Assembly: GCA_964472385.1 (NCBI GenBank)
Contig: CAYYLT010000059.1
Location: forward strand, 1-14,423
Reading direction: 5' to 3'
DNA length: 14,423 nt
Source of the DNA: JAGXLC01 sp964472385
GTDB lineage: Bacteria; Bacteroidota; Bacteroidia; Bacteroidales; UBA12077
Shown: positions 7,812 to 14,423 of the stretch, one piece after another
How positions within the stretch are numbered: position 1 is the first letter of the stretch
Layout of the letters: each line of letters opens with the position of its first letter
Made by a program: the position numbers and the translations under genes
Notes under the pieces: model-generated
Told to the model about the DNA's origin: nothing
Database searches by the model: none
The model's input: the letters and a program-made list of their open reading frames with translations, nothing else

Positions 7812-9461
7812 ATGAAAGCATTCACCATGGCTAAAAAAATTTGTAATTTTACTGTTGCGCTTTTGCTTCTTTTCATTCTCATTGGTTGTCAAACTGATCA
7901 GTTTAACCTGAGTAAACTGGATGATGATATGGTTTTGGAGCAGGAGTGGGCTTCTCCCCTGATAAATGGAAAACTCAATTTTGAAAACCTTGTAGAATCA
8001 TTCGATAGTACCAGCGTAGTTGATACAGATGAACAGGGGTTGCTTTTTTTCATTTACGAAGATTCTGTTTTTTCAGAATCTGCACAAAATGAAATTACCA
8101 TTCCAAACCAAAATTATATGGATGTGCTGTATAGCGTTCCCGCTACCATACCAAATTACAGTCTTACCCAAACGGTAGCCATCGATACCATGCACAAAAT
8201 TGATTTTGAGCATTCAGCCAGTCCGGACTCCATCCTAACCGATCAATTCACAATGAGTCAATCGGTTAATTCCAGTGTTCAACATGATATCACAGTCATC
8301 ATAACCTATATCAGTATCGTTAAAAACGGTAAACCTTTCAAGGATACCCTTTTCATCCCACCCGGCGGTCAAATTGAAGAAACCCATCAAAAATATGGTT
8401 ACACAATAATTCCTATGCCTTCAGATACTTCTGATCATAAATTTCTTAAGATGCACTATGATGTGACGATTTACGGAAATGGCAACAATCTGAATGCCGG
8501 GGAAGAAGTTCATATAGAAAACAAGATTGAAAGCATCGATATGCAATCGGTATTTGGTTACCTGGGCCAGGAAACATTATTGCAACAGAACGGAAAGATT
8601 TCGCTCAATATATTTGATTTGGAATCAGATGGTACCCTGGAATTTGCCGATCCGCAGTTCAGGTTTCTGATTAACAACTCATATGGCGTTCCCATTGAGG
8701 TGCAATTAAATAATGTACGAGCCCATTATCAGGATCAACAAAGCCAGCCCATAAAATTTAAAGATTCTGCGAATATTTTTGACATTCGTTATCCTGAGTT
8801 TCCCGAGCAAGTTGGAGAATTTGTAAAGGATTCCATTCGCATAAAAAATAACAGTTGCAATCTGAGTGAAGCATTAACCGGTTTGCCTGATTATATCAGC
8901 TTGGAAGCAACAGGCGTTTCAAATCCCCATGGAAAAGAAGAATCCAACTACAATTTTGTTACAGAAAATAGTAAGTTCGTAGTTAACAGCGAATTGATCC
9001 TGCCCCTATGGCTAAAAGCAAATGGCATTGCACTGAAAGATACTTTTGATCTTGACCTGGGATCTATGCTAAACGACACCAGCAAACTGAAACATCTGCT
9101 TACCAAATTTCATGTATACAATGGTTTACCGGTAGACATCGATCTGCAGATATATTTTCTGGATGAAGGCTACAGGATGATCGATACAATTTTCAGAGAA
9201 ACGGACAGACCGGTAATCGAAGGCGCCATGGTCGATGATAATGGTGAAGTGATACATGCTAAAATCAAGCGAAAGACAACCATTTCTGAATTTGATAGCC
9301 AAGATTTTCAGGATCTAAGCCTGGTGGATAAAATGATCTTTCAGGCCAGCCTTAAAACTTCAGCCTTTGAAGAAAATAAAAAAGTTAAATTTTATAAAGA
9401 CTATGCTGTCCGCTTTACTATGGCAGTCGAATTCAAAACGAAATTCAATATCGGTCAATAA
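7812..9461 (+). CDS. Envelope lipoprotein of unknown function
   Basis: The protein has 549 residues. The N-terminus is a lipoprotein signal: positive residues, a hydrophobic run (about 13-24) and lipobox LIGC with C26 as the lipidated residue. The mature part is acidic and beta-strand-rich, opening with FNLSKLDDDMVLEQEWASPL, a phrase I associate with large Bacteroidota lipoproteins encoded next to DUF5723 barrels. I recognise no enzyme motif. Starts are possible at ATG 7812 or at ATG 7827 (M6), and both keep the signal peptide. It lies 16 nt after the membrane-anchored gene and 12 nt before the barrel gene, so the three are almost certainly one transcript. The likely location is the periplasmic face or surface of the outer membrane as a partner of the barrel, which is inference from gene order. 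Confidence 0.8.
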   Translation: MKAFTMAKKICNFTVALLLLFILIGCQTDQFNLSKLDDDMVLEQEWASPLINGKLNFENLVESFDSTSVVDTDEQGLLFFIYEDSVFSESAQNEITIPNQNYMDVLYSVPATIPNYSLTQTVAIDTMHKIDFEHSASPDSILTDQFTMSQSVNSSVQHDITVIITYISIVKNGKPFKDTLFIPPGGQIEETHQKYGYTIIPMPSDTSDHKFLKMHYDVTIYGNGNNLNAGEEVHIENKIESIDMQSVFGYLGQETLLQQNGKISLNIFDLESDGTLEFADPQFRFLINNSYGVPIEVQLNNVRAHYQDQQSQPIKFKDSANIFDIRYPEFPEQVGEFVKDSIRIKNNSCNLSEALTGLPDYISLEATGVSNPHGKEESNYNFVTENSKFVVNSELILPLWLKANGIALKDTFDLDLGSMLNDTSKLKHLLTKFHVYNGLPVDIDLQIYFLDEGYRMIDTIFRETDRPVIEGAMVDDNGEVIHAKIKRKTTISEFDSQDFQDLSLVDKMIFQASLKTSAFEENKKVKFYKDYAVRFTMAVEFKTKFNIGQ

Positions 9462-9473
9462 TTTCCATCCCCT

Positions 9474-10922
9474 ATGAAAAATATTTTGCTTACTGTATTG
9501 ATTGGTTTTGTATCCCTGAGTAACTCTTTTGGTCAACGAAGTCAGACCTTATACCACATGAAACGTATTCCCCAAATTTCACAAATGAATCCCGCTCTGC
9601 AACCGGAATGCAATTTCTATCTCAACCTGCCGGGAATATCTGATGTGAATCTGGGCATGGGAAATAATAGTTTGACTTACCGTAATTTTATTAGAAAAAG
9701 TCACGATAATGACTCCCTTGTCACTTTTCTGCATCCCGATCACAAACCTTATCTGGATGACTTTCTGAAGGCATTGAATCCAAGTAACGCAATTTTTACC
9801 CGTTTTTCCACAACCCTGCTGGGGTTCGGTTTTCGTGCTGCTAACCATTATATATCATTTCATGTAAGAGAAAAATCCAATTTTAAATTCTCGTTCCCGG
9901 GAGATGTAGGAAAACTATTCCTCACCGGAAACAAAACATTTAAAGGAGAAAATATCGAATTCAGACATTTTGACCTTTATTCTAATCATCATCTCGAATA
10001 TGCGCTTGGATTCTCCGGAAAGATGTATGGAAAACTGACCTACGGGATCCGGGCAAAATACCTTCAGGGTTTGGTTAACCTGAAAAGCCGCGATTTTGAC
10101 CTGTTGTTTAAGCTCAATGAAGCAGGAGATACGCTGAGGCTGAAATCAGATATTGATATCCGGGGATCCGGACCGGTTGAACTCTCAGATAGCCTGGATA
10201 ATATAGGTGAATTGGAGATTCCCGATCTTACCATCAATAATCTCTTTGCCAATCCAGGGTTTGCTCTTGACATTGGAGCCAGCTATGAAGTTAATGAACA
10301 ACTGCAAATTTCAGCAAGCATTATTGATTTAGGTCTTATCAACTATAGCAGCCAATTTGCACACAATTATACCATTACAAATGATGAACCCTTTATGTTT
10401 TCAGGTTTGGAAATTACATCACAGGAAGAAGATACAGATGATGAAAACTTCAACGTTTTTAGCGGAGATATGGCATCCCTGGGTGAACAAATGATTGATT
10501 CACTTGAAGGTCAAACAAAAAGAGATCATTCCGAACAGGGATTTATTTATTTTCTGGGTCCTAAGATTTATCTGGGAGGAAATTATGCATTGACCAGCAA
10601 CTTTGATGTGGGATTTTTGTCCCGGACAGGATTTTTCGGAGGTGATGTGAATCAAAGCTTTACCCTTTCAGCCAATGCGCGACCCATAAATGGAATATCA
10701 CTCTCGGCAAGTTATTCCGTTATGAACCGGGCATTTAACAATTTAGGGCTTGGGGTGGGCCTGCGGCTCGGTCCACTTCAGCTTTATACCATTTCTGACA
10801 TTGCTTCGGCAGGTCTTTGGCCAGGCAACACCAGGGCTTTTAACCTACGCCTGGGACTGAATTTCGTCTTTGGATGCAACAAACAAAATCGTATCCTGGG
10901 TGATGAACCCATGATACGATGA
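9474..10922 (+). CDS. DUF5723-type outer-membrane beta-barrel protein
   Basis: The protein has 482 residues with a cleavable signal peptide (MKNILLTVLIGFVSLSNSFG, then Q21 onward). The mature start contains the family-typical QMNPALQPECNFYLNLPGIS. Alternating hydrophobic strands follow to the end, such as LEYALGFSGKMYGKLTYGIRAKYLQG and, near the C-terminus, AFNLRLGLNFVFG. This matches the DUF5723 group of Bacteroidota outer-membrane proteins, which have no established function. It is the last gene of the trio. Its final codons form a strong hairpin that appears to serve the convergent gene as a terminator. The C-terminal IR after the barrel strands is short and the stop TGA lies in the hairpin's right arm. 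Confidence 0.85.
   Translation: MKNILLTVLIGFVSLSNSFGQRSQTLYHMKRIPQISQMNPALQPECNFYLNLPGISDVNLGMGNNSLTYRNFIRKSHDNDSLVTFLHPDHKPYLDDFLKALNPSNAIFTRFSTTLLGFGFRAANHYISFHVREKSNFKFSFPGDVGKLFLTGNKTFKGENIEFRHFDLYSNHHLEYALGFSGKMYGKLTYGIRAKYLQGLVNLKSRDFDLLFKLNEAGDTLRLKSDIDIRGSGPVELSDSLDNIGELEIPDLTINNLFANPGFALDIGASYEVNEQLQISASIIDLGLINYSSQFAHNYTITNDEPFMFSGLEITSQEEDTDDENFNVFSGDMASLGEQMIDSLEGQTKRDHSEQGFIYFLGPKIYLGGNYALTSNFDVGFLSRTGFFGGDVNQSFTLSANARPINGISLSASYSVMNRAFNNLGLGVGLRLGPLQLYTISDIASAGLWPGNTRAFNLRLGLNFVFGCNKQNRILGDEPMIR
10881..10920 (-). terminator. Intrinsic terminator for the convergent CBM9-like lipoprotein gene
   Basis: Arms ATCGTATCCTGGGT (10888-10901) and ACCCATGATACGAT (10907-10920) pair over 14 positions with one mismatch around a 5-nt loop. 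On the minus strand the stem is followed by TTTGTTTG, as expected of an intrinsic terminator for transcripts arriving from 11799. On the plus strand no T-run follows, so it should act in one direction. It lies about 50 nt beyond the minus-strand stop codon and inside the last codons of the barrel gene. Confidence 0.7.
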
Positions 10923-10968
10923 AAACATCCGATAAACAGTATACGCAAAAAAAGAAATGGTTTGTGAA

Positions 10969-11799
10969 TCATTCAGGTTTGGTTAACATGGGAATATCTC
11001 TCAACCACAATTTTGTGCTTTTCTGAAGTTCTTCAAGATCCGGGGATTGACCGGATTGAGCACCCTCCCGGCCACTCATACGGCCTCCTCCCGGGTACCT
11101 GCCTCCACCGGGATTCATGCCGGGAGATCTTAGACCACTCATCTCGTCGGGTAATTCCAGAGAGCCGGTGATAAATCCCAGACTTAAAGATATCTTCTCT
11201 GATGGCTCATCTGTATAGACCATTTTATAAGGCAATTGAGCTTCATAAATTATTCCCACCGGCTTTTGCCGTTTGATGCGGATCTCAATACCAGTGTCCT
11301 CTGCAACAGATACCAGTTGCTGTTCCTTGTTATGGAAACCAAGAAGCATCATCTGATCCAATATGGCAGGCTTGAGAATTCTTCTTCTGGTTTCCGGAAG
11401 AGCCCGCTGGGTACGGGGTGGCAGATTTGATCTTACGTTATCAGCTATCTCATCATTCCTCTGGTTATCAAAAGGGATGGGGAAACGTACCCCCTTCATT
11501 TTTTGCTTACCCCCGGTAGTGTCAATCCACAAAGTCAGGCCAAACAACATAATCTTTCTTTGTACCAACTTGTCCCCGACCTCTAAAGCTACATAAACGT
11601 TATGATCATCATGGCCTACTGCATAACATAACCTGGAAGTTTTATCAAGGGTACAAGATCCTTCCCAATCGTCCAGCCTACCATCAATATACGGAGCCGT
11701 ATCCATAAAATTTGAAGACACATTATTCACTGTATTGCAGGAAAAGAAGCCCAACAATGGGATCATAACAAAGAGATATAATATTTTTTTATCAATCAT
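10969..11799 (-). CDS. Lipoprotein with CBM9-like domain
   Basis: The protein has 276 residues. A signal peptide ends in FFSC, making C21 the lipidated residue. Residues about 36-215 begin with PYIDGRLDDWEG and continue with NVYVALEVGD and GLTLWID. This is the order seen in carbohydrate-binding family 9-like domains (IDGxxDDW start, then the strand with xxxYVAxxxxD). The second half is less typical and carries an Arg-rich stretch (TRRALPETRRR-like, about 133-143). A glycine/proline/arginine-rich linker (about 222-251, with PGGGR repeated) precedes a short C-terminal tail, KLWLRDIPML. ATG at 11799 is the only sensible start. It is transcribed alone towards the barrel gene and ends at the hairpin at 10888-10920. 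Whether it binds sugar is not shown, because such domains also occur in non-carbohydrate envelope proteins. Confidence 0.75.
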   Translation of the reverse strand: MIDKKILYLFVMIPLLGFFSCNTVNNVSSNFMDTAPYIDGRLDDWEGSCTLDKTSRLCYAVGHDDHNVYVALEVGDKLVQRKIMLFGLTLWIDTTGGKQKMKGVRFPIPFDNQRNDEIADNVRSNLPPRTQRALPETRRRILKPAILDQMMLLGFHNKEQQLVSVAEDTGIEIRIKRQKPVGIIYEAQLPYKMVYTDEPSEKISLSLGFITGSLELPDEMSGLRSPGMNPGGGRYPGGGRMSGREGAQSGQSPDLEELQKSTKLWLRDIPMLTKPE

Positions 11800-11948
11800 A
11801 TTAAAGGAATTTTATAAATTTCCCGGCGAATGAATGAAAGCTTATGCAAAAAACGTCTGTTATATGTGAAACGAATGTGCCGTTAAGGTAAGTATTTTTC
11901 TCTTGGCAGGTTGACGGAAATATAAAAAATTCGCTATAACGTATTTTC

Positions 11949-11982
11949 TTTGCGCAACAAAAACAAAAGGATCATAATTGTG
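11949..11982 (+). promoter_or_regulatory. Candidate promoter of cysK
   Basis: TTTG (11949-11952) and TAATTGTG (11975-11982, one mismatch to TAnnTTTG) are spaced 22 nt apart, within the range for the Bacteroidota housekeeping promoter. This would give a leader of about 45 nt before the ATG at 12033. The 233-nt divergent spacer (11800-12032) otherwise shows no riboswitch-like structure or T-box that I can recognise. Confidence 0.35.
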
Positions 11983-12032
11983 TTATTCTAATAATAATAC
12001 CGGTTTTAAAAATACTCTAATTCCTATCAATT

Positions 12033-12965
12033 ATGCATATAGCGCAGGATATAACAGAACTAATCGGAAGCACCCCTTTGGTGAAACTGAATAAGGTCAT
12101 TCAGGAATCGAAAGCGGATATATTTGCCAAGCTGGAGTATTACAATCCCGGCAGTTCGGTCAAGGACAGGTTGGGGCTGGCTTTGATAGATGATGCGGAA
12201 CGGCAGGGAATACTAAAAGAAGACTCCGTAGTCATTGAACCCACAAGTGGCAACACCGGAATAGCCCTGGCAATGGTTTGTGCTGTTAGAGGCTACAGGG
12301 TAATTCTAACCATGCCGGAAAGCATGAGCATAGAACGACGAAATCTGATTAAAGCTTTTGGAGCGGAAATTGTATTAACACCTGCGGAAAAAGGGATGAA
12401 AGGAGCTATTGAGAAAGCAAGGGAGTTAAAAGATCAGCACAATCATGGTTTTATACCCATGCAATTTGATAATCCAGCTAATGTAGAGATGCACAAAAAA
12501 ACTACTGCCAGGGAAGTCTGGGATGATACAGATGGAAAAGTGGATATTTTTTTAGCAGGCGTTGGAACGGGTGGAACCATCACAGGTGTGGGGGAAGTAC
12601 TAAAGAAAAAAAACAAAGATATTCAAATCGTAGCAGTAGAACCTGCTGACTCTCCGGTGCTTTCAGGTGGAGAACCCGGAAAACATAAGATTCAGGGAAT
12701 CGGGGCAGGTTTTATTCCAAGCATCATGAACATGGAAGTTATCGATGAAGTATACACTGTAAAAAACGAAGAAGCTATGGAAATGGCCAGGCTGCTGACT
12801 ACCCGGGAAGGTATCTTTAGTGGTATATCTTCCGGGGCCATCATACATGCTGCTGTGGAAATTGGTAAAAGGCCGGAAAACAAAAACAAAAATATAGTGG
12901 CTATTGTATGCGATACAGGTGAAAGGTATTTAAGCACCGCCCTGTACAATACTGACAATGATTAA
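12033..12965 (+). CDS. cysK: Cysteine synthase A (O-acetylserine sulfhydrylase)
   Basis: This cytoplasmic PLP enzyme makes L-cysteine from O-acetylserine and sulfide. It has 310 residues, the normal family length. Visible hallmarks are the PLP-lysine motif PGSSVKDR with K44, the substrate loop TSGNTG (71-76), the phosphate-binding GTGGT (178-182), KIQGIGAGF (219-227) and GISSGA (264-269) near the pyridine nitrogen. MQFDNPAN (143-150) matches the CysK/CysM core. The tail CDTGERYLST is typical of CysK. ATG at 12033 matches the usual N-terminus (I-T-x-L-I-G-x-T-P-L). There is no Shine-Dalgarno sequence, as is usual in this phylum. It is followed 111 nt later by serine O-acetyltransferase, which supplies its substrate. 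Confidence 0.95.
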   Translation: MHIAQDITELIGSTPLVKLNKVIQESKADIFAKLEYYNPGSSVKDRLGLALIDDAERQGILKEDSVVIEPTSGNTGIALAMVCAVRGYRVILTMPESMSIERRNLIKAFGAEIVLTPAEKGMKGAIEKARELKDQHNHGFIPMQFDNPANVEMHKKTTAREVWDDTDGKVDIFLAGVGTGGTITGVGEVLKKKNKDIQIVAVEPADSPVLSGGEPGKHKIQGIGAGFIPSIMNMEVIDEVYTVKNEEAMEMARLLTTREGIFSGISSGAIIHAAVEIGKRPENKNKNIVAIVCDTGERYLSTALYNTDND

Positions 12966-13076
12966 GGAATGTCTGGTTTGATATGTCCGCTGGCATTCAA
13001 AACGCACAAGGCATGTCGCCACATACAGGCAACAAATCCATAACATGAACATTGGATCGTATTAACAAAAAAAATT

Positions 13077-14006
13077 ATGGAAAAAATCCAAGAGGCAACA
13101 CCAGCAAAAATGGAGCATATCATTACAAAGCTTTCTGAGCCGGCTCTCTATAAGATGATTTATATGCCGGGACATGGTAAACCTATGCCTTCAGTCAACA
13201 TCCTGTATGATATTATTGAAACAACCAGAGCCATACTTTTTCCTGGTTTCTTTGGTGAATCCAAAATTCAGCGTCATACCCTTAAATACCACATGGGAAG
13301 GAATGTCGAGTGGGTTCTTGAACAGCTTACAGAACAAATAAGAAGGGGTATTTGCTTTGGTTGCCCCGGCAAAACTTCCGAGGAATGTGATCAATGTAAA
13401 GACCAGGCGCCGGCGCTTGCAACAGATTTTATAGAAGAACTACCGGCCTTGCGAAATATGCTGGAGAACGATATTCAAGCTACGTATAACGGGGATCCCG
13501 CTTCAAAAAGCCCGGAAGAAATCATATTCAGCTATCCGGGCATTAGGGCAATAACCAATTACCGAATAGCCCATGAACTTGAAAAACTCAATGTGCCTCT
13601 GCTGCCCCGAATTATCAGCGAAATGGCCCATTCCGATACCGGTATTGATATCCATCCGGGAGCCATGATTGATGAAAATTTCGTCATTGATCACGGGACA
13701 GGTGTAGTGATCGGAGAAACATGCAAAATCGGGAAAAATGTAAAAATCTACCAGGGTGTAACTTTGGGTGCCAAAAGTTTTCCGTTGGATGAAAAAGGAA
13801 ATCCGATAAAAGGTGTGGACAGGCATCCAGTTGTTGAGGATCATGTTGTACTCTATGCAGAAGCCACCATCCTGGGCAGTGTTACAATTGGCAGTAATTC
13901 AGTAATTGGAGGTAACGTCTGGTTAACGCGGAGCATACCGCCCAATTCGAAAATAGTTCAACAAAAGGCACAAACCATGAACTTTAGTTATGGTGAGGGA
14001 ATTTAA
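13077..14006 (+). CDS. cysE: Serine O-acetyltransferase (long form, CysK-docking tail)
   Basis: This enzyme acetylates L-serine with acetyl-CoA, the first step of cysteine synthesis. Residues 1-150 are the helical N-terminal part, longer than in E. coli CysE. It holds a cysteine cluster C93-x2-C96-x7-C104-x2-C107 that could bind a metal or be redox-sensitive. Residues about 185-290 form the left-handed beta-helix of hexapeptide repeats. The acid and base correspond to D191 (GIDIHPGA) and H206 (VIDHGTG), 15 residues apart as in E. coli D143/H158. The C-terminus MNFSYGEGI resembles the E. coli tail FEYGDGI, whose terminal Ile inserts into the CysK active site. Similar long Bacteroidota proteins are often annotated EpsC. 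No promoter-like element is visible in the 111 nt after cysK, so cotranscription is likely. Confidence 0.93.
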   Translation: MEKIQEATPAKMEHIITKLSEPALYKMIYMPGHGKPMPSVNILYDIIETTRAILFPGFFGESKIQRHTLKYHMGRNVEWVLEQLTEQIRRGICFGCPGKTSEECDQCKDQAPALATDFIEELPALRNMLENDIQATYNGDPASKSPEEIIFSYPGIRAITNYRIAHELEKLNVPLLPRIISEMAHSDTGIDIHPGAMIDENFVIDHGTGVVIGETCKIGKNVKIYQGVTLGAKSFPLDEKGNPIKGVDRHPVVEDHVVLYAEATILGSVTIGSNSVIGGNVWLTRSIPPNSKIVQQKAQTMNFSYGEGI

Positions 14007-14140
14007 AGACCACAGGGTTTTTACGGTAGGAACACTTTGATTTGTTTTTAAACCCAATTGTTATCCCTAATATCTTCATCTGTTGAAAATTTTTGCCGTT
14101 AAAAAAATGCCAAAAATTATGGCACATTCAGGAACTCCCG

Positions 14141-14208
14141 ATGAACTTTTTTTAATCATTTGCCTGCGAGTAATTTATGATTAATAAAGTTCATGGTCGT
14201 TTCACAAG
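14141..14208 (-). repeat. Family B palindromic repeat, copy B2
   Basis: Arms ATGAACTTTTTTTAATCAT (14141-14159) and ATGATTAATAAAGTTCAT (14177-14194) are inverse complements except for one extra base and one mismatch, around a 17-nt loop. CATGGTCGTTTCA (14192-14204) overlaps the right arm. Copy B1 at the window start has the same loop length, the same inner arm bases and 12 of 13 bases of this motif. There is no T-run after the stem on either strand at the right place for an intrinsic terminator. Confidence 0.7.
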
Positions 14209-14276
14209 AAAAAAAGTTTATTAAAGGTTTATAATTCAACATGATAAAAACTAAAAAAACCTCAATTTCGCAATTC

Positions 14277-14344
14277 ATCATTGTGGAACCCGCATTTTTA
14301 TTCATGTCCTTGTTGTGAAGCTTGCTGCATGCGGGTTTCACAAG
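14277..14344 (-). repeat. Family A palindromic repeat, copy A2
   Basis: Arms TTGTGGAACCCGCAT (14281-14295) and ATGCGGGTTTCACAA (14329-14343) pair at 14 of 15 positions around a 33-nt loop, so the transcript would form a strong hairpin. It is homologous on the minus strand to A1 over its whole length, including the exact 16-mer at 14325-14340. Both copies keep the same asymmetry, GAAAC in one arm and GGAAC or GTTCC in the other. Such a unit resembles REP-like dispersed palindromes, but no REP-associated transposase is in the window. Confidence 0.8.
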
Positions 14345-14411
14345 TATAGAATTTAATTAATAGCTTGCCATTCAATATGATTTAAATCTTAAAATAGATA
14401 TGATGTGCTCA

Positions 14412-14423
14412 ATCATTGTGGAA
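14412..14423 (-). repeat. Possible third family A copy, cut by the window end
   Basis: ATCATTGTGGAA (14412-14423) exactly repeats 14277-14288, the outer end of copy A2 plus its flank. The window stops just where CCCGCAT would follow. If it continues, copies A2 and A3 would lie in the same orientation about 135 nt apart. Confidence 0.35.

Larger units (their letters stand above)
14007..14423. other. Gene-free right end carrying palindromic repeats
   Basis: I see no supportable gene in these 417 nt. The part up to 14140 contains only a weak 5-bp hairpin (TGCCA 14108-14112, TGGCA 14120-14124) and no convincing terminator for cysE. From 14141 on, the sequence is occupied by repeat copy B2, copy A2 and a 12-mer at the window edge that repeats the outer end of A2. 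Confidence 0.65.

Noticed and set aside
11860..11880. TATATGTGAAACGAATGTGCC-like match to the TGAAAC core in the cysK upstream spacer
   Set aside because: Only the short core matches. There are no palindromic arms and no loop similarity, so it cannot be assigned to family A or B.
14108..14124. Small hairpin TGCCA / TGGCA after cysE as a terminator
   Set aside because: The stem is only 5 bp with a 7-nt AT loop and no following T-run. It is too weak to call.
14156..14341. Minus-strand reading frame of 61 residues starting GTG
   Set aside because: It runs through the hairpin repeats A2 and B2, has no protein-like hydrophobic pattern beyond AT-rich codons, and its start lies in the repeat arm. 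The repeat explains the open frame better.

Overview
The window reads as a chromosomal segment of a Bacteroidota member, probably Bacteroidales or Marinilabiliales-like. This rests on the protein families (a DUF5723-type outer-membrane barrel, an LPP20-type lipoprotein, the long serine acetyltransferase form, a short sigma-54 response regulator with a GAFTSA loop), on start codons without Shine-Dalgarno sequences, and on candidate promoters of the TAnnTTTG type. It is AT-rich. I see no rRNA, tRNA, CRISPR array, transposase or phage gene.

Layout. Positions 58-2436 hold a minus-strand pair: a sigma-54 activating response regulator without a DNA-binding domain, preceded by a GNAT-like protein. 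Positions 2752-3831 hold a decayed Na+/phosphate cotransporter (NptA/PhoU type). It has lost its N-terminal half and carries two reading-frame breaks near the C-terminus. Its truncated 5' end abuts and overlaps the 3' end of an LPP20-like lipoprotein gene (3818-4873, minus). Divergent from that gene is a tight plus-strand trio, 5030-10922: a membrane-anchored 921-residue protein with a DUF3352-like front and a propeller-like back, a 549-residue lipoprotein, and a DUF5723-type outer-membrane barrel. This trio is the best candidate here for a poorly described envelope system. A convergent lipoprotein with a CBM9-like domain follows (10969-11799, minus). Its apparent intrinsic terminator lies inside the last codons of the barrel gene. 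The right end carries cysteine biosynthesis: cysK (12033-12965) and a serine O-acetyltransferase (13077-14006). The acetyltransferase ends in a GEGI tail like the one known to dock into CysK, so the pair probably forms the cysteine synthase complex.

Non-coding structure. Two families of dispersed palindromic repeats occur in the spacers. Family A (2546-2608, 14277-14344 and perhaps a third copy cut by the window end) is a hairpin with arms around TGAAACCCGCATG. Family B (1-58 and 14141-14208) is an AT-rich hairpin with a 17-nt loop next to CATGGwCGTTTCA. Both families share a TGAAAC core, and the bases flanking that core match between neighbouring A and B copies. None of these repeats is explained by the genes.
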